Positions 1 through 6,989 of a DNA stretch of 13,735 nucleotides are shown in pieces. Source of the DNA: Bacillota bacterium (GTDB lineage: Bacteria; Bacillota; Clostridia; Lachnospirales; Lachnospiraceae); assembly GCA_023441145.1 (NCBI GenBank), contig JAEZQN010000043.1:1-13735 (forward strand), read 5' to 3'. Under the pieces are notes generated by a model. It searched no databases and had not been told where the DNA came from. It was given only the letters and a program-made list of their open reading frames with translations. A program made the position numbers and the translations under genes. Numbering within the stretch: position 1 is the first letter of the stretch; every line of letters begins with the position of its first letter.

Positions 1-725
1 TTTTTAATGTGAAGTAAATATTCTATATTGCCTTCTGGTCCTTTAATCGGAGAATATGCTAGTCTTAACACGGTGAAGTCTAAGGTAGAAACATAGTTTA
101 TAATGCTCTCAACTACCTGTATGTGAACTTTTTTGTCCCTTACGACACCTTTCTTACCAACCTGCTCTCTGCCAGCTTCAAACTGTGGCTTAATTAAACA
201 TACCACTTCTCCATCAGAGGATAAGACTCCCTTAACAGGCTCCAATACCTTAGTCAAAGAAATAAAGGCTACATCTATGGATGCAAATTCAATGATGTCT
301 TCTAAATGCTCTGGTAATACATATCGGATATTGGTCTTCTCCATAGATACCACTCTTTCATCTTGGCGCAATTTCCAAGCAAGCTGGTTTGTTCCAACAT
401 CAATTGCATACACCTTCTTAGCACCATTTTGTAGCATACAATCCGTAAATCCTCCAGTGCTAGACCCTACATCCATACAGACCTTATCCTTAACACTAAG
501 CTCAAATTCCTTTATTGCCTTTTCCAATTTAAGTCCACCACGACTTACATAAGGAAGAGTATGCCCCTTCACTACAATATCCACTTTTTCGTCAAAGGAA
601 CTTCCCGCTTTGTCTTCTCTTACTCCATCTACAAATACATTGCCAGACATAATTATTGCCTTTGCTTTTTCTCTTGACTCCGCTAGGCCTCTTTCCACCA
701 ACAGAACATCTAACCTCTGTTTCAT
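1..725 (-). CDS. tlyA: TlyA-family rRNA 2'-O-methyltransferase (3' end off window)
   Basis: This is the last visible gene of the nusB operon; 241 codons are present and the C-terminus lies beyond the left edge. An S4 RNA-binding domain occupies about residues 1-60 (start MKQRLDVLLVERGL), followed by an FtsJ/RrmJ-like Rossmann methyltransferase domain. The SAM-binding loop is DVGSSTGGFTD at 85-95. The catalytic K-D-K-E tetrad known from mycobacterial TlyA can be placed at K66 (SRGGLKL), D151 (DVAFISL), K179 (IKPQFE) and E235 (GNIEY). In mycobacteria the family methylates cytidines of 16S and 23S rRNA; older annotations call it haemolysin A. B. subtilis YqxC is the matching neighbour of dxs. 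The ATG has an SD GAGGATG five bases upstream and lies 16 bases after dxs. Family members are usually about 270 residues, so roughly 30 are missing. Confidence 0.93.
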   Translation of the reverse strand, partial: MKQRLDVLLVERGLAESREKAKAIIMSGNVFVDGVREDKAGSSFDEKVDIVVKGHTLPYVSRGGLKLEKAIKEFELSVKDKVCMDVGSSTGGFTDCMLQNGAKKVYAIDVGTNQLAWKLRQDERVVSMEKTNIRYVLPEHLEDIIEFASIDVAFISLTKVLEPVKGVLSSDGEVVCLIKPQFEAGREQVGKKGVVRDKKVHIQVVESIINYVSTLDFTVLRLAYSPIKGPEGNIEYLLHIK

Positions 726-741
726 TTTATCATCCTCGTCG

Positions 742-2613
742 TTATATATTGTAACTATCGTTTATCTTATCTAGTATTGCTTCCTTTGTTAACCCTAACA
801 TTCTCTTCAACTGAGCCACATCTCCATGCTCTATAAAAGTATCTGGAATAGTATTTGGGATAAAAGTAATGTGTTCATACTGTTTCTCTAATAGATAAGC
901 AGCCACAGTTTGAGTAAAACTTCCAGAGTATACATTTTCCTCTAGGGTGACTACCACGCTGTGGGTAGGAATCATGGACTCTAATAGTTTAAAATCAAAT
1001 GGTTTAATAAATCGTACATTTATAACAGTTGCCTCTTTCCCTGCACCATGTAACTCACCATATATCTTCTCTGCCAACTCCACCATACTTCCTACGGCTA
1101 GAATCAGGATATTCTTCTCCTGGGTTAAAACCTCTGCTTTACCATAAATAATACGACTGGATTTATTATCGAAGCACAAGCTTACCTTTCCTCTTGGATA
1201 ACGTATCGCAATCGGCGCCTGATATTCATTACAAAAAGCTAGCATATCTTGAAATTCTCTTTTATTCTTTGGAGCTATGACCGTCATATTCGGAATAGAC
1301 TGCAGGTAAGAAAGATCAAAGATTCCCTGATGAGTCTCTCCATCATTTCCAACTAAGCCAGCTCGATCTATGGCCAGAACCACAGGATAATTTCCCAGAC
1401 AGACATCATGGATTAACTGGTCATATGCTCGTTGAAGGAAGGTAGAATAGATCGCCACAAAAGGCTTCATTCCTCCAGCAGCTAGTCCCGCTGAAAAGGT
1501 CACTGCATGCTCCTCTGCTATTCCTACATCAAAAAACCGTGCTGGATACTGCTTACTAAACTCGGTAAGTCCAGTACCGTTTGGCATTGCGGCTGTGATA
1601 GCTACTAATTTATCATTATCATCTGCAAGCTCACAAAGTGTATTAGAAAATACACTAGTATAGGTTTCATTGGTGGAAGGATATAAGACCTGGCCAGTCC
1701 TTATGTCAAAAGGTTCCACTCCATGAAATTTGGCAGGATTATTCTCAGCTAAAGAATATCCTTTGCCCTTTTTTGTGATTACATGGATAATAACGGCTTC
1801 CTTTAACTTTTTCGCGTTATTAATCGCTTGTATTAAACTTCCAATATTATGCCCATCTACAGGACCTAAATATGTGATACCCATATCTTCAAATAGCATA
1901 CCAGGAATAAAGAGACGTTTAATGGAATCCTTAGAACGTCTAACTTTATCTACGATAGCATCTCCTAACTTAGGAATACTCCTTAAGGCAGACTCTATCT
2001 CATCCTTCATTCCAATATAAGCTTGATTTGTTCTTATCTTTCCAAGATAGCTAGACATACCACCAACATTCTCTGATATAGACATATTATTATCATTTAA
2101 TATAATAATCATATTGGATTTTAATCTAGCTGCATTATTTAAGGCTTCAAAAGCCATACCACCGGTTAGCGCTCCATCTCCAATGACAGCCACTACAGTA
2201 CTATCTTCTTTTTTAAGATCTCTTGCCTTTGCTAAACCAAGAGCTGCTGAGATAGAGGTAGAACTATGTCCCGTATCAAAACAGTCACAGTCACTTTCAC
2301 TGGTTTTTGGAAATCCACTCATTCCCTCATACTTACGTAATGTAGCAAAATTATCTTTTCTGCCCGTAAGAAGCTTGTGAATATAAGCCTGGTGTCCTAC
2401 ATCCCAAACAATGTGGTCCTTGGGAAAATCCATAGATAAATGAAGTGCCATGGTAAGTTCCACAACTCCAAGGTTGGAGGCAAGATGACCACCGGTTTTA
2501 CTAATATTCTGAACTAAGAATCTACGGATTTCTTTGGCTAACTCTTTATAATCTTCAGGCTTAATTTTTTTAATATCATTTGCCTGGTTAATTTGATCTA
2601 ATATTTTTGGCAA
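742..2613 (-). CDS. dxs: 1-deoxy-D-xylulose-5-phosphate synthase
   Basis: This thiamine diphosphate enzyme condenses pyruvate with glyceraldehyde 3-phosphate to give DXP, the first step of the MEP isoprenoid pathway, in the cytosol. Numbered from the chosen start (623 aa), GGHLASNLGVVEL lies near 41-53, the ThDP/Mg motif GDGALTGG...NN at 145-160, the catalytic-Glu region DVGIAEEHAV at 362-371, and DRAGLVGNDGETHQG at 416-430. The C-terminal transketolase-like domain is complete and ends with the usual HGD...LGL pattern. The open frame extends to a TTG at 2646, but no SD precedes it. The TTG at 2613 (protein MPKILDQINQ) has AGAAGGTGG ending four bases upstream and gives the normal family N-terminus, so I chose it. 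The gene follows ispA closely and precedes tlyA. ispA would use the IPP and DMAPP made downstream of this step. Confidence 0.96.
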   Translation of the reverse strand: MPKILDQINQANDIKKIKPEDYKELAKEIRRFLVQNISKTGGHLASNLGVVELTMALHLSMDFPKDHIVWDVGHQAYIHKLLTGRKDNFATLRKYEGMSGFPKTSESDCDCFDTGHSSTSISAALGLAKARDLKKEDSTVVAVIGDGALTGGMAFEALNNAARLKSNMIIILNDNNMSISENVGGMSSYLGKIRTNQAYIGMKDEIESALRSIPKLGDAIVDKVRRSKDSIKRLFIPGMLFEDMGITYLGPVDGHNIGSLIQAINNAKKLKEAVIIHVITKKGKGYSLAENNPAKFHGVEPFDIRTGQVLYPSTNETYTSVFSNTLCELADDNDKLVAITAAMPNGTGLTEFSKQYPARFFDVGIAEEHAVTFSAGLAAGGMKPFVAIYSTFLQRAYDQLIHDVCLGNYPVVLAIDRAGLVGNDGETHQGIFDLSYLQSIPNMTVIAPKNKREFQDMLAFCNEYQAPIAIRYPRGKVSLCFDNKSSRIIYGKAEVLTQEKNILILAVGSMVELAEKIYGELHGAGKEATVINVRFIKPFDFKLLESMIPTHSVVVTLEENVYSGSFTQTVAAYLLEKQYEHITFIPNTIPDTFIEHGDVAQLKRMLGLTKEAILDKINDSYNI

Positions 2614-2647
2614 GATGCCACCTTCTCTTTCTATATTACATTCCAAA

Positions 2648-3544
2648 CTACTTGTTTCTATTCACTAATGCTTTCAATAACTGATATAGAAACGAGGACT
2701 CAGTAGCATATTTCTTTAATATTGCAAGACCTTTTAACGTATAGTTTTCTACTTTTTGACTTGCACCTTCTACACCTAGTAAGGTTACATAAGTGGTTTT
2801 ATTGTTCTTTTCATCACTGTGAATTGGTTTTCCTAATTCCTCAACCGTACTAGTCACATCTAGCACATCATCCTGAATCTGAAAAGCCATCCCAATAAGT
2901 GATGCCACTTGTCCCATATCCTGTTGTATTTCATTGGATGCCCCAGCAAGTATTGCACCAGCTAAAATAGATGCTTCAATTAATGCACCTGTTTTTAACT
3001 CGTAAATAAAATCCAATCTATCTTTCTCAATGGACTGATCTGTTGCTAATACATCTACTACCTGACCACCAATCATTCCATAAATTCCAGCTTTATTTGC
3101 TATTACCTGAAGAGCTTTTACCCCTCTTACCAAGTCTTCATTGGTAAGCTTAGTAAGTCCATCTGCCATTGTCTCAAAAGCATAATTAAGTAAGGCATCC
3201 CCTGCTAGAATACCCATAGCATGACCATATACAATATGGGTGGTCTTTCTGCCTCTTCTATACTCATCATTATCCATAGCCGGTAAGTCATCATGTACAA
3301 GTGAATACGTATGAATCATCTCCATGGCCGCCATAAAGGGGGCTAGGAGCTCATCATCTTTTCCACCAAACAAATGATATGTTTCTAACATAAGCATTGG
3401 ACGAATACGTTTTCCTCCTGCCATAAGACTGTAGCTCATAGCTTCCATAATCAGCTTTTGGTAGCCTTCTTCTGCTGGCATGGACTGCTTAATAATCGAA
3501 TCTATATACTCTTTTCTCTTTAATAATTGATCTGTAAATTCCAT
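2648..3544 (-). CDS. ispA: Farnesyl/geranyl diphosphate synthase (short-chain trans-prenyltransferase)
   Basis: This cytosolic enzyme adds isopentenyl diphosphate to DMAPP/GPP to make GPP and FPP. The protein has 298 residues, normal for bacterial FPP synthases, and is all-helical. Visible motifs are GGKRIRP at 43-49 (IPP binding), the first Asp-rich motif DDLPAMD at 85-91 and the second, DDVLD, at 225-229. The two residues inserted in the first motif are the bacterial (type II) FPP synthase signature. Product chain length (C15, possibly C20) is inferred from family only. The ATG is preceded by GGGGATC. The gene lies 22 bases after xseB and just before dxs, a conserved isoprenoid pair in Firmicutes; the B. 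subtilis counterpart is yqiD/ispA. Confidence 0.94.
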   Translation of the reverse strand: MEFTDQLLKRKEYIDSIIKQSMPAEEGYQKLIMEAMSYSLMAGGKRIRPMLMLETYHLFGGKDDELLAPFMAAMEMIHTYSLVHDDLPAMDNDEYRRGRKTTHIVYGHAMGILAGDALLNYAFETMADGLTKLTNEDLVRGVKALQVIANKAGIYGMIGGQVVDVLATDQSIEKDRLDFIYELKTGALIEASILAGAILAGASNEIQQDMGQVASLIGMAFQIQDDVLDVTSTVEELGKPIHSDEKNNKTTYVTLLGVEGASQKVENYTLKGLAILKKYATESSFLYQLLKALVNRNK

Positions 3545-3566
3545 AAGATCCCCATTTCAAGAACTA

Positions 3567-3779
3567 TTACTGTTCTTCCTTGTTATTTGATTCTGCATTC
3601 AGAATAATCAATTTTTTCTCTACGGTATCGATTGCGTCATTACAATTCTTTAACACTTTCATACCATCATTGTATAAAGCAAATGAATCTTCTAGACTAA
3701 TGTCGTCTTGCTCCATCTTATTCACAATTTCTTCTAATTTCTTAAATGATTCTTCTAATGTAGGATTTTTATCAGCCAT
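3567..3779 (-). CDS. xseB: Exodeoxyribonuclease VII small subunit
   Basis: This 70-residue protein is the usual length for XseB and forms a two-helix hairpin. The family signature is clear: LEESFKKLEEIVNKMEQDD at about 8-26, then LEDSFALYNDGMKVLKNC at about 29-46. Several small subunits bind the XseA large subunit to make exonuclease VII, which degrades single-stranded DNA to short oligonucleotides. The ATG shares one base with the xseA stop (TAATG), so translation is probably coupled to xseA. A GGAGG-type SD (AGGAGAAGC region) sits inside the end of xseA. The last residues are charged and Asn-rich, with no known role. Confidence 0.95.
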   Translation of the reverse strand: MADKNPTLEESFKKLEEIVNKMEQDDISLEDSFALYNDGMKVLKNCNDAIDTVEKKLIILNAESNNKEEQ

Positions 3780-4987
3780 TAGCTTCTCCTCCTATTTTCA
3801 ACTGTAGTTACCTGTGCAGTAATATCCCCATCCATGACTTTAATTGTTACAACATCATTGGGATTTACTTGATCTGCCTTAACTAGGGCATGGCCCTTTG
3901 AGTCAGTAACGTAAGCAAATCCTTTATTGAGTTTATAGATTGGAGAGAGACCATTCATCTTCTCCATATAAATCGCAAGCTTATGTCGACAATCCTTAAT
4001 CCTATTGTTCATATTATTCTGTAGTTTATCTTCTAAATCTATAAGATATTGTCGTTTTTGTAGAATTTGATTGCCTGGGTTATTAAATTCAAGCTTTAGC
4101 TTATATCGTTCCAATTGGTTACGATATAAAGTCACTGTTCTCATTAAGCTTCTAGTTAACAGCTGTTGATATTCCTTCAGTTTTGTAAACACTTCTGTAA
4201 TATTACAAACTGCAAGTTCTGCTGCCGCAGAAGGAGTTGGTGCACGTAAGTCAGATACATAATCTGCAATCGTCGTATCAGTTTCATGGCCAACTGCTGA
4301 AATAATTGGAGTCTGACATTGGTAGATTGCTCTTGCAACCAATTCATCATTAAAACCCCAAAGATCCTCTATGGAGCCACCGCCACGACCAACGATGATT
4401 ACATCTACCCCTAGCTCATCTAGAGTCTTAATTCCATTTATAATAGAAGCAGGTGCCCCTTCCCCCTGAACAATGGCTGGATATAAAATCAACGTAGCAT
4501 AGGGATTTCTTCTCGAACTTATATTAATAATATCTTGAATCGCTGCACCAGTACTAGCCGTAACTATTCCAATACGTTTTGAGAAAAAAGGGATTGGTTT
4601 TTTGTGAGACTCATCAAAAAGTCCTTCCGCCAACAATTGTTTTTTTAATTGTTCGAACCTTTCATAGAGCTGCCCTGTTCCATCTAGCATTATCTCTCTG
4701 GCATACATTTGGTACTTGCCATCACGTTCGTAGACACTAATCCCACCATGAACGATTACACTTTGCCCTTCTTTCATCTGAAATCCTAGGCCACTTCTGT
4801 TACCTGCAAACATGACACAGGCCATCTGACTTTTAGAATCCTTAAGGGTGAAATAGATGTGTCCAGAGGTGTGATACTTACAGTTGGATACTTCACCCTT
4901 CATATAAATATCGGTAAGGGCATAATCTTTTGCAAAAAGGTTTTTAATATAGGCATTTATCTGCCACACGGAATACGCCTTTTCCAT
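3779..4987 (-). CDS. xseA: Exodeoxyribonuclease VII large subunit
   Basis: This is the catalytic subunit of exonuclease VII, a cytosolic single-strand DNA exonuclease. In the 402-residue protein an OB-fold tRNA_anti-like domain covers about residues 5-100 (YSVWQINAYIKNLF, then GEVSN). The catalytic core follows with RIGIVTASTGAAIQDI near 138-153, VGRGGGSIEDLWGFND near 199-214 and SAVGHETDTTIADY near 230-243, followed by a C-terminal coiled coil rich in Lys, Arg and Gln. The longest open frame begins with a GTG at 4996. The ATG at 4987 is preferred because AGGTGAGG ends three bases upstream and the family normally starts near YSV-QIN. It lies 17 bases after nusB and overlaps xseB by one base. 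FolD, which lies between nusB and xseA in B. subtilis, is absent. Confidence 0.95.
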   Translation of the reverse strand: MEKAYSVWQINAYIKNLFAKDYALTDIYMKGEVSNCKYHTSGHIYFTLKDSKSQMACVMFAGNRSGLGFQMKEGQSVIVHGGISVYERDGKYQMYAREIMLDGTGQLYERFEQLKKQLLAEGLFDESHKKPIPFFSKRIGIVTASTGAAIQDIINISSRRNPYATLILYPAIVQGEGAPASIINGIKTLDELGVDVIIVGRGGGSIEDLWGFNDELVARAIYQCQTPIISAVGHETDTTIADYVSDLRAPTPSAAAELAVCNITEVFTKLKEYQQLLTRSLMRTVTLYRNQLERYKLKLEFNNPGNQILQKRQYLIDLEDKLQNNMNNRIKDCRHKLAIYMEKMNGLSPIYKLNKGFAYVTDSKGHALVKADQVNPNDVVTIKVMDGDITAQVTTVENRRRS

Positions 4988-5004
4988 TGTCCTCACCTCT
5001 TTAC

Positions 5005-5466
5005 TTATATATTCGCAATCTTAGCTAAGACACCATTGATAAAGCTAGAAGATTGAGTTTCACCAAACTTCTTTGCTAGTTCAACTGCCTCATTGATGGC
5101 AACCCCAGTTGGGATATCCTCATCAAATCGTATTTCATAAGTAGCAAGTCTCATTATCGTCAAATCAATCTTACCCATACGATTTAATTTCCAACCAGCA
5201 GACTCCTGTTCAATAATCCCATCAATCTCTGGTAATTTCTCGATGATTTTATTAAATTTATCTTTTAAATAATATACTTCTTTCTCGTCAGGCTCTTTTA
5301 AGAAAGCACTACCTTCCTCTGAGCCATCCAAATTATCTAAACCATCTATTGGCGTTCTTAAACTCTGAAAATACAAGTTAACCTGATCGTCTAGTTCTAT
5401 CATATTATGAAATTCCTTACGGAACAACATACGGAATAAATGTTCTCTTAATTCACTTCTTGTCAT
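5005..5466 (-). CDS. nusB: Transcription antitermination factor NusB
   Basis: NusB binds the boxA element of rRNA leaders together with NusE (S10) and promotes antitermination of rRNA transcription. The 153-residue protein is all helical and matches the family from its first residues (MTRSELREHLFRMLFR). Conserved helices include IDGIIEQ near 109-115, LNRMGKIDLTIMRLATYEI near 124-142 and VAINEAVELAKKFG in the last third, and it ends in the usual FINGVLAKIA. It heads the housekeeping operon behind a strong sigma-A promoter and a leader hairpin. The best SD, GGAGG at 5484-5480, is 13 bases from the ATG, longer than usual. A seven-codon leader frame starts within that SD region and its TGA overlaps the nusB ATG. 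Confidence 0.95.
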   Translation of the reverse strand: MTRSELREHLFRMLFRKEFHNMIELDDQVNLYFQSLRTPIDGLDNLDGSEEGSAFLKEPDEKEVYYLKDKFNKIIEKLPEIDGIIEQESAGWKLNRMGKIDLTIMRLATYEIRFDEDIPTGVAINEAVELAKKFGETQSSSFINGVLAKIANI

Positions 5467-5486
5467 GTCTGTTTCTTTGCCTCCAT
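5463..5486 (-). other. Possible 7-codon leader frame overlapping nusB start
   Basis: ATG at 5486-5484 opens a frame reading MEAKKQT and stopping at TGA 5465-5463. The stop and the nusB ATG overlap as ATGA, a typical coupling arrangement. The leader ATG itself has no obvious SD, and GGAGG lies directly after it, so it may simply be chance. There is no direct evidence for translation. Confidence 0.2.
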
Positions 5487-5506
5487 AGGAACTTTTTCAC
5501 GAATAA

Positions 5507-5539
5507 ACAACCCTTAAATAATAAATATTCAAGGGTTGT
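5507..5539 (-). promoter_or_regulatory. Hairpin at the 5' end of the nusB operon leader
   Basis: Perfect 9-bp arms ACAACCCTT (5507-5515) and AAGGGTTGT (5531-5539) enclose an inner AATA/TATT pairing after one A-C mismatch, with loop ATAAA. Read on the minus strand, it begins about six bases after the predicted transcription start of the nusB operon. It is followed by TTTATTCG, too weak a T tract for a convincing terminator. It could stabilise the mRNA 5' end, attenuate the operon, or stop transcripts arriving from the asp23-like gene. Function is inferred; the structure is seen directly. Confidence 0.55.
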
Positions 5540-5551
5540 AATATATTATAC

Positions 5552-5580
5552 ACTATAAATTTACTATTAGAAAGTGTCAA
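5552..5580 (-). promoter_or_regulatory. Sigma-A promoter of the nusB operon
   Basis: On the minus strand, TTGACA (5580-5575) is a perfect -35 hexamer. A 17-base spacer separates it from TATAGT (5557-5552), a 5/6 -10 hexamer. Transcription should start near 5545, leaving a leader of about 80 bases before the nusB ATG. The -35 lies only 12 bases from the stop of the asp23-like gene, so the housekeeping operon has its own start. Confidence 0.8.
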
Positions 5581-5591
5581 GTACTATTTCA

Positions 5592-5981
5592 TTAGTTATT
5601 CTTTGCTAATGTTACGCTTGCTATTCGTATATTTACTTCATCTACAATAAGACCAGTCATATTCTCGATAGCACTTTTAACTTTTTCCTGCACAGTAGCA
5701 GAAACCTTTGGAACACTTACTCCATAATCTAAGATTAAACTCATATCAACTGTAACCGTATTGCTATACACCTGAATCTTAATACCTTTGCTTAAGTTCT
5801 TCTTACCAAGCTTACTTACTATCTCATTGGTTACATTACCAGCCAAGGCAGCTACACCTTTTACATCAGTGGCAGCTAGTCCAGCTATAATTGCAACTAC
5901 ATCATCAGCAATCTGAACTTCTCCAATCCCAGTTGAATCGTATATTTTCACATTTTCCTTATTCTCAAGTTTGTTACTCAC
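5592..5981 (-). CDS. Asp23/YqhY-family alkaline shock protein (DUF322)
   Basis: This 129-residue protein belongs to the Asp23 family. GEVQIADDVVAIIAGLAA near 20-37 and the following VKGVAALAG are the family signature, and the C-terminus (VNIRIASV) is typical. Its place just upstream of nusB matches B. subtilis yqhY. YqhY-type proteins are linked to cell-envelope stress and, in B. subtilis, to acetyl-CoA carboxylase, whose accBC genes sit next to yqhY there but are absent here. The precise biochemical role is not established. I prefer GTG at 5981 as start, because GGAGG lies eight bases upstream. The TTG at 5987 is only two bases from that SD. It appears to be a single-gene unit with its own promoter. 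No AmaP-like membrane partner is present nearby. Confidence 0.88.
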   Translation of the reverse strand: MSNKLENKENVKIYDSTGIGEVQIADDVVAIIAGLAATDVKGVAALAGNVTNEIVSKLGKKNLSKGIKIQVYSNTVTVDMSLILDYGVSVPKVSATVQEKVKSAIENMTGLIVDEVNIRIASVTLAKNN

Positions 5982-6044
5982 AAGCAAAACCTCCTACGTT
6001 TCTATAATTAAAGCCTCAGAAATAAGACTTTTTACTCTAGGTCC

Positions 6045-6073
6045 ATTATAACAAATATGATTTCGTTTTACAA
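6045..6073 (-). promoter_or_regulatory. Extended -10 sigma-A promoter of the asp23-like gene
   Basis: On the minus strand TATAAT (6050-6045) is a perfect -10, preceded by TG one base upstream (extended -10). TTGTAA (6073-6068) is a 4/6 -35 hexamer, 17 bases away. Transcription should start near 6038. The -35 region falls within the T-rich tail of the spoIIIA terminator. Confidence 0.7.
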
Positions 6074-6121
6074 ACAAATAATTTCATAGGTTACCCGCCA
6101 TTTGCAGGAAACCTATGAAAT
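6070..6121 (-). terminator. Rho-independent terminator of the spoIIIA operon
   Basis: Perfect 12-bp arms ATTTCATAGGTT (6081-6092) and AACCTATGAAAT (6110-6121) enclose a 17-base loop. Read on the minus strand they are followed by TATTTGTTTG. The element begins about 50 bases after the spoIIIAH stop. The T tract is interrupted by G, so termination may be incomplete. The low-GC stem is typical of AT-rich Firmicutes. Confidence 0.72.
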
Positions 6122-6171
6122 ATGATATATACCGTATTATACCCAAATACTACCATGCTATGCAATTCTAC

Positions 6172-6972
6172 CTATTCGGTGGCTTCACTACTAGATTTTT
6201 TAGAATCATCTTGAGTCTGATCCTTTGAGTTTTCACTTCCTTGTTCCTTCGTACCTGCAGCATCCTTTTTATCTGTGTCAACTCCAGACACATCCTTAGA
6301 ACTACTGTCGTCCTCTGCTTTTACATTTACAGGGCTAATTACTATGTTTTTAGCTGCTATTCCAGTTTTTCTCTTTACAACATCTTCAATTTGAGCCATC
6401 TGTTGCTCTGTTAACTTATTGGCATTTAAAATAACTTCTACAGAATCATCTGTAATAGTTACTAATGTATCTGGAAAACCCTTAGCTTCCAATAAAGTTT
6501 CAGTAGCATTCTCTTTATCTTTAACAGAAGTAAGCTCTATCATAGCATCGATAGCTGCTTGTTTCTGCTTATCGGATGCGTTTTTATTATCAATAATTTC
6601 CTGTAGAGTTGCTTCATTTGCAGCTCTAACCTGTTCTCTTTGAAGTTTATTGGATACAAAAAAGTCAGCATTTATGGTGTTGTTTGCAAGTACTGCGTCT
6701 CCCGCTTTGTCATCTGCGTCCACCTTGGTATCATCTTTGTCAGTATTCGTGTTGGTATCTACTACATCATTAGTATCAGATACTACGGAATCAGGATCTC
6801 CTGTAATATCTAAATCATCTGCACCTACATTTAAAGTACCTGGGGAAGCAGCTGCATCTAAAGCCCCCTGATCACCTACTTTGTCCCTGGTGAAATTCAG
6901 ATAACCAGCAACTATTATCATAATGGCTAAAGCTGCGATTATCACTTGATTCTTTTTAAATATATTTTTCAT
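6172..6972 (-). CDS. spoIIIAH: Stage III sporulation protein AH
   Basis: SpoIIIAH is the mother-cell ring protein that crosses the intermembrane space and docks with forespore SpoIIQ; its soluble domain resembles YscJ/FliF ring proteins. The 266-residue protein has a short cytoplasmic start, a membrane segment at about 9-27 (VIIAALAIMIIVAGYLNF), an acidic Asp/Thr/Asn-rich linker at about 48-97, and the conserved domain at about 101-217 (NADFFVSNKLQREQVRA through the KTGIAAKNIVISPV region). A Ser/Lys/Asp-rich tail covers 218-266. B. subtilis SpoIIIAH is about 218 residues, so the linker and tail are enlarged. GGAGG lies eight bases before the ATG. It is the last gene of the operon and is followed by a terminator. 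Confidence 0.93.
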   Translation of the reverse strand: MKNIFKKNQVIIAALAIMIIVAGYLNFTRDKVGDQGALDAAASPGTLNVGADDLDITGDPDSVVSDTNDVVDTNTNTDKDDTKVDADDKAGDAVLANNTINADFFVSNKLQREQVRAANEATLQEIIDNKNASDKQKQAAIDAMIELTSVKDKENATETLLEAKGFPDTLVTITDDSVEVILNANKLTEQQMAQIEDVVKRKTGIAAKNIVISPVNVKAEDDSSSKDVSGVDTDKKDAAGTKEQGSENSKDQTQDDSKKSSSEATE

Positions 6973-6989
6973 GTACAGCCTCCTATTGA

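Noticed and set aside
133..552. 139-codon plus-strand open frame
   Set aside because: It lies wholly antisense to tlyA, whose methyltransferase motifs are clear on the minus strand. No SD or family pattern is seen.
947..2380. Plus-strand open frames of 66-96 codons (947-1147, 1730-2020, 2114-2380)
   Set aside because: All are antisense shadows within dxs, which is complete and motif-rich on the minus strand.
6419..6871. Plus-strand Ser/Thr/Val-rich frames opposite spoIIIAH
   Set aside because: They are a by-product of the low-complexity Asp/Asn/Thr coding sequence on the minus strand.
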